36,825 bases of DNA from Candidatus Kaiserbacteria bacterium RIFOXYB1_FULL_46_14 (GCA_001783525.1 MFMS01000002.1:208135-244959); one strand, 5' to 3'; positions 8,959 through 17,766 are shown, counted from the stretch's first letter. Made by a program: numbers and translations. The notes: generated from the sequence alone by a model not told the origin.

Positions 8959-10056
8959 TTATCGACGAACGACTCGGGTCATATTGCGATTCACTACATT
9001 AGTGATCTCGCTCCAAGAATCTGAACGTCCAGTAGAGACCGTACCACCATTGCCGCCGTCGCCAGCGTCACCGCCGTGCCCGCCAGCGCCAGTGGTGCCG
9101 CCAGTGCCGCCGTGTCCGGAGGCACCTCCGTCGCCACCAGGACCAGTGGTGCCGCCAGTGCCACCAGTACCGCCGGTGCCACCAGACTGACTACCATCTA
9201 CTTCGTCTCCTCCAAGGGAGTTAGCGTCGCCGCCAGCGCCGCCATTGCCGCCGTCGCCAGCACCCTGAGTGTCACCACCAGGAGCGATATCTAAGCTAGT
9301 ACCGCCGTTGCCAGCGCCATTGCCGCCGTCGCCAGCGTTACCGCCTCTACCGCCATCCTCTCCATCTGAAGAGTTATTGCCGGTATCGGAAGCAGAGATA
9401 GCTGCATTTCCGAGTTCAACTTCATTCTCGTTTACAACCACAGCTGCGGTCTCATCAAGATCCGCATTACTGTTAGCATCACGGACGACATCAGTATCGT
9501 TATTGTTGATGTCATTATTGATTTCGGAGGTTGACACAGCTTCACCAGTGGTGATATTGCCACCAGCACCACCGTTACCACCCTCGCCACCGGAACCACC
9601 AGCGCCAGTAGAGCCGCCATTGCCGCCATTGCCAGAGTCGCCACCGTCGCCGCCAGCGCCAGTGTTGCCACCAACTCCAGCTGCGCCGCCATTGCCGCCG
9701 GTCTGAGTGCCATTATTACCGTCAACGTCGCCGGTAGCGTCGCCGCCAGCGCCGCCGTTGCCGCCGTCGCCAGCACCCTGAGTGTCACCACCAGGAGCGA
9801 TGTTGATACTGCTTCCGCCATCGCCGGCATTACTGCCGCCATCACCGGCATTACCACCGCGACCGCCACGACCTCCACGAGAAGCGTTGCCACCAGTCGA
9901 AGCGGAAGATACGGCCACATTCATAATACTGGCCGAATTACTGTTAGCTACTACCACCGTGTCGTTCTCATAAGCATTAGCTGGCATAGCAAACATGCCA
10001 AAGGCCAAAGCTGGAAGAACGAGTACAGCGGCTGTCCTGTTGATTATTGCTGTCAT
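8959..10056 (-). CDS. Secreted Gly-rich PE_PGRS-like repeat protein
   Basis: In-frame ATG at 10056 begins a signal peptide (MTAIINRTAAVLVLPALAFGMFAMPANA); two tandem units each containing DIAPGGDTQGAGDGGNGGAGGDA or NIAPGGDTQGAGDGGNGGAGGDA. Confidence 0.75.
   Translation of the reverse strand: MTAIINRTAAVLVLPALAFGMFAMPANAYENDTVVVANSNSASIMNVAVSSASTGGNASRGGRGGRGGNAGDGGSNAGDGGSSINIAPGGDTQGAGDGGNGGAGGDATGDVDGNNGTQTGGNGGAAGVGGNTGAGGDGGDSGNGGNGGSTGAGGSGGEGGNGGAGGNITTGEAVSTSEINNDINNNDTDVVRDANSNADLDETAAVVVNENEVELGNAAISASDTGNNSSDGEDGGRGGNAGDGGNGAGNGGTSLDIAPGGDTQGAGDGGNGGAGGDANSLGGDEVDGSQSGGTGGTGGTGGTTGPGGDGGASGHGGTGGTTGAGGHGGDAGDGGNGGTVSTGRSDSWSEITNVVNRNMTRVVRR
9222..9288. repeat. Direct repeat copy 1 (67 bp)
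   Basis: TAGCGTCGCCGCCAGCGCCGCCATTGCCGCCGTCGCCAGCACCCTGAGTGTCACCACCAGGAGCGAT; one mismatch to 9735-9801. Confidence 0.9.
9735..9801. repeat. Direct repeat copy 2 (67 bp)
   Basis: Same 67 bp as 9222-9288 with one mismatch; 513-bp offset keeps the reading frame. Confidence 0.9.
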
Positions 10057-10260
10057 AATGTTTGTTTTAGTTTTATTAAAACTTTTAACTCTGATAATAA
10101 TGCGGCGAACTGACTTGCAGTTTCCGCCGGTGAACCCGGAGTCTTCACCTGAATGCCAAACGGCGCGCAAATGAAGCTGAAGGAGCTCACGGAATTAAAT
10201 TCAACGTCGTTGAACTCAAGTCTGCGACTTCCTTCCTGTCTCTTAAGATTGTAAAATTAC

Positions 10261-10298
10261 AAAAAAAACTGCTTTCGTGCGAATACGCACGAAAGCAG
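10261..10298 (-). terminator. Intrinsic terminator (minus strand)
   Basis: Perfect 13-bp stem CTGCTTTCGTGCG-AATA-CGCACGAAAGCAG; minus strand continues TTTTTTTT. Confidence 0.85.
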
Positions 10299-10572
10299 CT
10301 CTCACCCAAAACAAATATTCAAAACTGATGCGAGTAACATTCATAATACAAATGTCCTTCACTCGCTGGCCTCCAATTTATTTAATAATACACCCCACCA
10401 AAAAGGGTGCAATGAAAAATACGAAAAAATCTCACTGCGATACAAGAAGATCACCTGTCAATATATCAACTGGGGACATCGGCTTATTGTCCTTTGTCGA
10501 TAAACTGCTATACACTGTATTGATAAGCTCTTTAGCTCAAACCTCGATAGACCCTGTTAAAACCCGCCGTAC

Positions 10573-10655
10573 CAAAACTATTTTATTTGGTCGCGGAACG
10601 TCCAGTGTAAAAGCTGGTCTCCAATTTATTTCCGCGACCAAATAAAATAATTTTG
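10573..10655. repeat. Long inverted repeat, 26-bp arms
   Basis: CAAAACTATTTTATTTGGTCGCGGAA (10573-10598) and TTCCGCGACCAAATAAAATAATTTTG (10630-10655): 25/26 complementary, 31-nt loop. Confidence 0.9.
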
Positions 10656-10989
10656 AGTTCATGAACATGGTTGGTAGATAGATGATGACACTGTCTAATT
10701 TCATCTAGTAGCAAGTGTGACTAAAAACCAACGAAAGCAACACACATCAACAACCCCTCGCCGTCGCTAGTGTCAGCGGCAAGAATTCATACTTTGTAAT
10801 CACTTTCTGTAACTCTTGTTCTCGTCTGTAGATCTCGCCCATTTCAAGTGAGCAATGTTTTAAATGTCTAACAAGCGCCGCGTCATGTAGCCCTCGAATT
10901 TTTGCAGCGGTACTAGATCCTAATTTGCGTATGACGTTCGGTCAAGATATTCACACGACAAAAAGATGAATCAAGCTAAGTCTATACGA

Positions 10990-11017
10990 CGATCGCCGGC
11001 CATAAAGCCGGCGATCG
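10990..11017. repeat. Perfect inverted repeat
   Basis: CGATCGCCGGC-CATAAA-GCCGGCGATCG; no flanking T-tract. Confidence 0.85.
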
Positions 11018-11090
11018 GATATTCTTGAGGTAAGACACGGGGACAAATGCCGAGAATAATCCTCAACAATGGAAGCTGAAATTTCCCAAA

Positions 11091-14000
11091 TTACAGTACC
11101 GGCTTGGTTGGAGGAACCTCAAGACTATTGATGTAGTAGAGCAGGGCGGCACCGATGGTAGTGATCAGTGATGGCCAAAGTGCACACTCTGTACCTAGTA
11201 CGAAGTAGAAGATCAACCCGAGCAATCCTAGAATGCCGAAGATAAACGACACACTCATTACAGATACTGCTTCAGTGCTCCAACCCTTCCAGTAGTAAAC
11301 AGCGCCGCTTGCAATGATCCAAGTCAAGACCATAAGCCACCAGTACCAACACTCATCAATCCAATCTACCAGTGCAGCTACTGCTTTGGACGAAGAAGCG
11401 GTTTCTTCGGTCGAATCATCAACATCATTATCAGTCGAGGTGCTTTCACCTAATACCTTGCCGTCTGGACCAGTATCACCATCACCTTCTCCCGATCCAA
11501 AGTTGCCAGTTGATGCGCCAGCGACCTGTGGAGTAGCGCCAGTGCCGTCGATAGTTGTATCTCCGCCACCTACACCATCACCTCCTCCGTCACCACCGTT
11601 GTTGCCGTCACCGCCATTACCATCGCCATCTCCTCCGTTGTTGTCATTAGTGTTTCTTGAAGAAGAATTGTCTTCAGCAGTACCGAAGTCATAAGGGCCA
11701 GTATCGGATGATACAACACTTACGCTGTGGGAATGACCGATGTTGTCAGGATAAGTATAGTCCCAGTCGCTACCGATGTCGGCAATAACAGTCCAGCTAC
11801 CAGCTTCTACCTCGAAGGAGTAACGTCCGCTGGCGTCGGTAGTCGTAGCTACCGTTGTGGTTCCATTAGTAATCGAGATACTTACTCCAGCCCGATAATT
11901 TTCATCCTCATTTTTTACAGTGTCCTCATTTTCATCGCGCCAGACGAAGCCAAATACTTCGTAAGTCTCAGCATCAGGAATGTCCTCTTCACACATTACT
12001 CCATCACGAAGTGTTAGGGTTGCTCCATCATTACCAGTATCTGCACGCATATCAAACACTAGGCTTGAGGTGCTTGTGGTCTGGAAGACATCAACGAATC
12101 CTTGACCTGGGTTTTCCAACTTGAATCCAGTACCGTTGATCTCGCGTACAACATCGTCGTTTACAATGCTATCAAAACCCTGGAATGCGAGGTTGCCCTT
12201 TATGTAGTCAATCTGACCACTAGGATTTTCTCCCCTCCAGGCAAATTTCATCTTTGCGCCGTCGAAGTCGAGGGCTAGACCCTTGAAGCCAGCAGAAGCT
12301 AGGCTAACGGCTGAAGCCTCACCGATTTCATCGACACTGAACCAGTAACCATTCGGAGCGATCTTGTTGGAGTCTCCCAAGTAAACCTTGCCATTCCAAC
12401 TACCAGAAGCCTCGATGGTGTCATCAAGTGTAATCTTGACGAGCTTGTCTTCGTGACACTGGTTGGCAAGCTGACAAGAGGTGTTACAACCTTCGTCGCC
12501 AAGTTCACACTGTTCGTAACCATTTACCTCTTCGTCACCACAGTAGTTGATTGTTCCAGTATCAGGGTTACAGGTCAGAGATACGTTGTCGAGAAGAGCG
12601 CCGTAGCCATCAGAAGGAGTGGCGTCAGCAAACGTCACCTCTACATCATTTCCATCTCCAACGAAGCTGTATGTATGAGTCTCCCAATCAGTGTTGGTGT
12701 TGGCAGTACCATCTGCTTGATTTGAGGCCACTTCATCACCGTCAATGAAGACCTCCATCTGGTTGTTTCCTGTACTTAAACCTGGTCGTGGTGAGAAAGC
12801 CCAACTCAAAGTGTATTCTTTGTCTTCAATAGTAGGAATGGTCTGGATGAGACGAGTTGATTCATCACTATCGAGTTCTGCAAACTGTTCGCCATCAGCC
12901 GCAAGCCATCCGGAGTAACCTCGGATGATTTCCATCAACGCAGTGCCAGTATCGCCTGCTTTTTTAACTACCCAGTCAACCGGGTCAGAGATGTGTTCCC
13001 ACTGACCATCAATTGCTGGTTCTTCGAAGCTAGCGTTCGCAAGGAGGTTTGTCTCAGCGATACAAGATACGACAACTGGATTTTCTAGAGTGAACCAGCG
13101 AGACTCACGGAAATTTTCACCACCATCTTCAGTCGGATTGACCACTAAACAGTAGTCGCCGTCGCTCCAAGCACTCATGTCAATCGTTGTCGAGAAGTCA
13201 GCTCCATTCCAAGAGAAAGGAGTACTGAAGCCATCGACGTTACCTGCCACAGTATTGGTGTTGGCGCTACAAGTACCCGCGCGGATCGCCCATTGAACAG
13301 GGTCTAGGCTTACATCTGCATCAATATACTCAGCCAAGAAGGTATGTGATTCAGACAAGACTTCATAATCGGTGGCTGGATTGGTGATTACAAGACCAGG
13401 ATCTACTGGTTCTTCATCGGTATTGAAGATAGAGAAGTTCTCATTTTCTTCATTAACACTCACAACACCTTGTCCGTCTAGATGCCACCAACCGGCCTGC
13501 ATTACTTCGTCAGCCTCGTATTCACCATAAGGCACTCCTTCAAAAGTGACACAACCTTCTCCTGTTACTCCAGCATAACCTTCGTAAATAGAAACGTTGA
13601 GTGAACCAGAGTTGTCGTTGTACCAGCTAGGGATTGGGTCTGTGCCTGTACCGTCAAAGATTCTGAAGTTTACTGTGCCGTCAGCATCCGGAGTGAATGA
13701 AGTGGCATAAGTATGGTTGCTATTGTAAGAGCCCCATTCTACAAAGTCTTCAGCCACTTGAAGATCAAGAATATCTTCTCCGTAGCCAGTGAAGCCATCC
13801 ATCTGTGTAAGCCAATTGTCCTCAGTGGAGTACTCGGCATCTACATGATTATCAGGATTGCGATCGTTTAGCCAAACACCTGTCGCTACCGCGATATATG
13901 ATTTACCAGCTTCTAGTGAAGTCACTGTTGTAGTGCCCATTGCAGTATTTGCAGGGACAACCAGGTCTTCCACGTGCTCACCCTTCAACATCAAAGTCCA

Positions 14001-15995
14001 ACCGCCCATGGCAACTTCACTTTGATCGTACTTACACATTGTCACGTTCGAAGTAGGTTCAGGCTCGAAGTCGTAAGTGGTTGTGTGAATGTTGGAACCC
14101 TGATCGATACCAATTACAAATTTGTCCACACTACCATCAAAGCCAGCCCAAGAACCACCAGCCTTAAATATCATTGCCCCTTGAGTATCGACATCTTCCA
14201 AAGATTTTGCGCTGATACGCAAATCTGGATAATTATCATTTAATTCTTCCCATGTACACGGGTCTGACATGGTACACATTGATCCACCATTAGGACCTGC
14301 TATCCACCAGTTGCCTGTTCCTGATCCGGCGGAATCATTTAGTGCATCCCATTCCTGCCAAGTATCATCTTGAGTGGTCTGAGTGTAGTATGGTTCATAA
14401 ACAATACGTCCGTCAGCTTTTGCTGGATTAACGGGCGTGCCGTCCATATCTACATCGAACTGAAGCGCCAAAGCAAGCACTCCACCAGTAGGTTCCGTTC
14501 TGTATGTAGAATATTTGAGTTCAACTATATCACTTATGTTGAGTCCAGCTTCCAAATAGTGTCGAAGTTTTGTTCTTTCGTTTGAGGTCGGAGTGGTAAT
14601 GCGGGCGCTACCTTTGCCTAGCGGAGGAGTTGCCGGTCCAGCGACAATCTCACCTACTCCAGTCGTCCAAGTAGTGCGATCACTATTAAACTCCCAACCT
14701 TGCATAACACCAGGTGTTACTACAACTGTCTCCGAAGTCTCAGGATCTGATACATTCGACACAGATAGCGACATGTTGTCAAATAAGAAGCCCTTGTTGT
14801 CATTTGCTGGAACAGCTGAGCCACCGGCACGGAAAATAAGAGTATCTACTGGGAACAAAGCATTTCCATTACCACTCTGTTCTGCGTCATAGCGGTAATA
14901 ATCCTCCCAACTGGTGCCTGTGTGTGCAAGGGAGCCATCAATGTAAATCTTTACAATATCGTTGGCCGGACCATCTACAAAGTCCATTACAAACTTTATC
15001 GTGTGTGATTCATCACGATCGAGGGTGGCTATTTCTTGATCATTCCAAGAGGTTGTACCTGGTAGAGGACCAGCATTGGTCACGTCGTAAAAGACTACGT
15101 CGATACCATCTGAAGTGTCCGTAAAGCTTAAATAGCTCATTCGTGAACCATTGCCGTCATCGGGAGATACGGAAAGCGCAAGCCCTGACTGCAAGCCAGG
15201 CATAGTTGAGGCAATATCAAACTGCGCCTCAAAATGATTATTGGCGGCAACACTCGATTCGCCGGCTGTCGTCACAGTTGGAGCAGCGAATGTTTGATCT
15301 CCAAAAGCACCATTCGTAACGGCATTCGAGATGCGGAGTGACTTACAACCGAACTCAGTAAAACCATAGGTGTTCGGAACAACTTCCTGATCATAAGGGC
15401 CGGTTGCACTCCATGAGTTTTGGGCATTCACTGTACCGGTAGCGAAAGTGTCGAAGGTGGTCAACGACACATCATCTGTAGAGCTACACTCTGGTACCGA
15501 ACCATCTTCATACTGAAATGTATTGGTGAATATTTGTTCATCCGCAGGATTCACATAAGAGAATGAAGTAACCTCTGCGGATGAAGCGTCTGACAGAATA
15601 AATGTGTCGCCGCCAGCGCCATTGTTCCAGCCACCGGCGCCCCATTCATCGTCACAGTCCACCCCACCATTTAAGGTAGTGCTAGCGTTCGCGCATACCA
15701 CATAGGATTCACTGGGTGACAGCGTCGTAGATCCAAAAATATAAGAAAGGGATTGTCCATCATTTACTTCCCAACCCGTCAGATCAAGATTACCGACGCC
15801 AGTGTTTTGAATTTTGAACCACTCACCATTTCCGTCCCCAACGCCATTATCAGGATTTGGCATCAAACTGATCTCTCCAGTAAAAGTAGCGGCGTTGGCG
15901 ATTTGTGGCCAGACCGGAACCATGACCAAAACCAGAGCGATTATGGTCATAAATGAAAGAACACGGTTGAAGAAGTGAGCAGTGTGGGAATTCAT
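11091..15995 (-). CDS. Giant secreted surface protein: lamin-tail-like domain, SdrB-like domain, Gly-rich linker, C-terminal multi-TM anchor
   Basis: Signal peptide; LTD-like GEWFKIQNTGVGNLDLTGWEVNDG; SdrB-like YEVFGFVWRDENEDTVKNEDENYRAGVSISITNGTTTVATTTDASGRYSFEVEAG; PDGKVLGEST motif; about three hydrophobic helices at the C-terminus. Confidence 0.8.
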   Translation of the reverse strand: MNSHTAHFFNRVLSFMTIIALVLVMVPVWPQIANAATFTGEISLMPNPDNGVGDGNGEWFKIQNTGVGNLDLTGWEVNDGQSLSYIFGSTTLSPSESYVVCANASTTLNGGVDCDDEWGAGGWNNGAGGDTFILSDASSAEVTSFSYVNPADEQIFTNTFQYEDGSVPECSSTDDVSLTTFDTFATGTVNAQNSWSATGPYDQEVVPNTYGFTEFGCKSLRISNAVTNGAFGDQTFAAPTVTTAGESSVAANNHFEAQFDIASTMPGLQSGLALSVSPDDGNGSRMSYLSFTDTSDGIDVVFYDVTNAGPLPGTTSWNDQEIATLDRDESHTIKFVMDFVDGPANDIVKIYIDGSLAHTGTSWEDYYRYDAEQSGNGNALFPVDTLIFRAGGSAVPANDNKGFLFDNMSLSVSNVSDPETSETVVVTPGVMQGWEFNSDRTTWTTGVGEIVAGPATPPLGKGSARITTPTSNERTKLRHYLEAGLNISDIVELKYSTYRTEPTGGVLALALQFDVDMDGTPVNPAKADGRIVYEPYYTQTTQDDTWQEWDALNDSAGSGTGNWWIAGPNGGSMCTMSDPCTWEELNDNYPDLRISAKSLEDVDTQGAMIFKAGGSWAGFDGSVDKFVIGIDQGSNIHTTTYDFEPEPTSNVTMCKYDQSEVAMGGWTLMLKGEHVEDLVVPANTAMGTTTVTSLEAGKSYIAVATGVWLNDRNPDNHVDAEYSTEDNWLTQMDGFTGYGEDILDLQVAEDFVEWGSYNSNHTYATSFTPDADGTVNFRIFDGTGTDPIPSWYNDNSGSLNVSIYEGYAGVTGEGCVTFEGVPYGEYEADEVMQAGWWHLDGQGVVSVNEENENFSIFNTDEEPVDPGLVITNPATDYEVLSESHTFLAEYIDADVSLDPVQWAIRAGTCSANTNTVAGNVDGFSTPFSWNGADFSTTIDMSAWSDGDYCLVVNPTEDGGENFRESRWFTLENPVVVSCIAETNLLANASFEEPAIDGQWEHISDPVDWVVKKAGDTGTALMEIIRGYSGWLAADGEQFAELDSDESTRLIQTIPTIEDKEYTLSWAFSPRPGLSTGNNQMEVFIDGDEVASNQADGTANTNTDWETHTYSFVGDGNDVEVTFADATPSDGYGALLDNVSLTCNPDTGTINYCGDEEVNGYEQCELGDEGCNTSCQLANQCHEDKLVKITLDDTIEASGSWNGKVYLGDSNKIAPNGYWFSVDEIGEASAVSLASAGFKGLALDFDGAKMKFAWRGENPSGQIDYIKGNLAFQGFDSIVNDDVVREINGTGFKLENPGQGFVDVFQTTSTSSLVFDMRADTGNDGATLTLRDGVMCEEDIPDAETYEVFGFVWRDENEDTVKNEDENYRAGVSISITNGTTTVATTTDASGRYSFEVEAGSWTVIADIGSDWDYTYPDNIGHSHSVSVVSSDTGPYDFGTAEDNSSSRNTNDNNGGDGDGNGGDGNNGGDGGGDGVGGGDTTIDGTGATPQVAGASTGNFGSGEGDGDTGPDGKVLGESTSTDNDVDDSTEETASSSKAVAALVDWIDECWYWWLMVLTWIIASGAVYYWKGWSTEAVSVMSVSFIFGILGLLGLIFYFVLGTECALWPSLITTIGAALLYYINSLEVPPTKPVL

Positions 15996-16028
15996 AAATA
16001 TAAATTTTTAATTTGAATACTAAAACGC

Positions 16029-16061
16029 AAAAAGCATCTGGCACATAAAATGCCTAGATGC
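16029..16061 (-). terminator. Intrinsic terminator / possible attenuator upstream of the 1634-aa gene
   Basis: Minus strand GCATCTaGGCA-TTTTATG-TGCCAGATGC followed by TTTTT. Confidence 0.75.
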
Positions 16062-16187
16062 TCTCGTCAAACAGACCCATGGATGGGACTATGTCTGCGT
16101 TCATAATGTTTTCATTCTAGCAAGCCCCCACTCCTTGGTAAGCTTGACAGCGGTCGATAACAGAGTCGTGGCTAAGTTTGAACTTCG

Positions 16188-17141
16188 CTACTCCTCTACA
16201 TCCGGTCTGGCTTTTTTGAAAACTGATAAGTTGTAGCAGACAGAAGATGTTTTTGAATTCTCGGTTGCTATCGCAATAGGTGGCAAAGCACGGTCTTGTT
16301 CATCGTCCTCCCTCTCTAGACGAGCTTCTCGAAACCTCTCCCTAGGCATTTTGACGTTTTCTATAAACTCGGCTCGGTCTTCACGCCATTCGCGGAGCCC
16401 TGGTGCATGGTCGAGGATCCATGGAAAGACAGCGCAGACGTAAAGTGCGTCTTCAGACAATTCGCTTGAAGTGGCGGCCAAAATGCGTACTTTTTCGCCG
16501 CTTTTTAGCAGTTTAATGTCGTGTTCACGCAGTTCTTCTGTATTGAGATGCCAAGACTCTCCGTCGGCGTCGATGAAGTCTAGAAAATCTTCTTTTTCAT
16601 TTATCTCCTCTACTACCTGCCCGACCAACCTTCCGGCAAGTGGCTTTTGCCACATTTCCTCTTCGAATTTTGCCCGTGACTGATAAGCCGGAACTGCTTT
16701 CCCTAACATTTGGTCCAAATACCAACCCGCACCGAGCCAGTGCAGTAAACCGCCTCCCAAAACGCTAAAACCAATACTACTACCGACCACCAACACTATT
16801 GGATAGCGATAACCGCGCTTAGTATGTCGTAAATTGAAGTAGGCGGCCGCTACCAGCAAGAAAAAGGTTACCAGCCAGAGGTATGGCAAGGCATCAAACA
16901 AGAAGGTTAGGAAATTGTCGTGCGCGGCTTCATATAGAGCGTATCCGATATGCAAAGATGCAAAAGAAGCCACTGAAAGAGCTAAAGCACCGCACAAAAC
17001 AGTAGCCCCCCAAGCTCCCCAAAGGGCATATTCGTGAGAAAGCCAATATAGGCGTGAGCGTGGCTCGATACCCTCCTTCTCCAGACGTGAAAGAATGGAC
17101 TCCTTCAGGTCATTATGTGGTTGTTTTTGTGTATCACTCAT
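16188..17141 (-). CDS. Multi-TM membrane protein, possible anti-sigma-like partner of the adjacent sigma factor
   Basis: Several hydrophobic segments between charged termini; start overlaps the sigma-factor 3' end by 8 bp. Confidence 0.5.
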   Translation of the reverse strand: MSDTQKQPHNDLKESILSRLEKEGIEPRSRLYWLSHEYALWGAWGATVLCGALALSVASFASLHIGYALYEAAHDNFLTFLFDALPYLWLVTFFLLVAAAYFNLRHTKRGYRYPIVLVVGSSIGFSVLGGGLLHWLGAGWYLDQMLGKAVPAYQSRAKFEEEMWQKPLAGRLVGQVVEEINEKEDFLDFIDADGESWHLNTEELREHDIKLLKSGEKVRILAATSSELSEDALYVCAVFPWILDHAPGLREWREDRAEFIENVKMPRERFREARLEREDDEQDRALPPIAIATENSKTSSVCYNLSVFKKARPDVEE

Positions 17142-17706
17142 ATTTTTTTAAAAGTTCACGGAGCTGTTTCTTAGCACGGTGAATAAAAGTCCCGACTGTT
17201 CCTAGCGGCAATTTAAGAACGTCGGAAATCTCTTCGTATTCTAAATGCTCAAAGTATCGAAGGATCAAGATGTCTCGGTATTTAGGATCAAGTTCTGCCA
17301 TTGCCCTTTGCAGATATTCAGCATTTATCTTTTGATCTAGACGTACCGAAGCATCTTCTTCGTCATTATTTAAAAAAGCCAACACCTCCTCACTATCTGC
17401 CACCAGATTGCCCTCTGGTCTTACTTTTTTCTTACGATACCAAGAAATCGCTTCGTTGTGCGCAATGCGATAAATCCAAGCTGAGAAGGAATAACTATCG
17501 TCGTAATCGTTTAGATTGCGATAGACCTTGATAAAAACCTCCTGTAACACATCATCGCGATCATCAGGGTCTCTGACCCCAAGACGAGTGACGTAGCGAG
17601 ACAACTTGCTTTGATAACGCTCGACGATATGGCCAAATAGCGCCCGCTCTTTGAGCGCTAGTTTTACCACCTCCTTATCCCCTAGCGATGTTATCTCTGC
17701 GACCAT
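17134..17706 (-). CDS. RNA polymerase sigma-70 factor, ECF-type
   Basis: Region 2 DDVLQEVFIKVYRNLNDYDDSYSFSAWIYRIAHNEAISWYRKK; region 4 ELDPKYRDILILRYFEHLEYEEISDVLKLPLGTVGTFIHRAKKQLRELL. Confidence 0.92.
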   Translation of the reverse strand: MVAEITSLGDKEVVKLALKERALFGHIVERYQSKLSRYVTRLGVRDPDDRDDVLQEVFIKVYRNLNDYDDSYSFSAWIYRIAHNEAISWYRKKKVRPEGNLVADSEEVLAFLNNDEEDASVRLDQKINAEYLQRAMAELDPKYRDILILRYFEHLEYEEISDVLKLPLGTVGTFIHRAKKQLRELLKKYE

Positions 17707-17766
17707 CTTAGAATTATACGCTCTATGCGGTCAAATATTTCAGACCATTAATGGTAGAATGGTGAG

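Noticed and set aside
8984-9973. Proline-rich + strand ORFs opposite the Gly-rich gene
   Set aside because: Expected antisense shadow of GGN-rich codons (CCN on the other strand).
8959-10056. CRISPR array in the repetitive Gly-rich region
   Set aside because: Repeats are in-frame codon-level Gly-rich modules, not regularly spaced direct repeats with unique spacers; no cas genes.
10277-10645. 122-aa + strand ORF in the large noncoding gap
   Set aside because: Begins inside a minus-strand terminator hairpin and overlaps the long inverted repeat; no recognisable domain or clear SD.
10573-10655. Integron attC site
   Set aside because: Folded inverted repeat, but no clear RYYYAAC/GTTRRRY cores and no integrase in the window.
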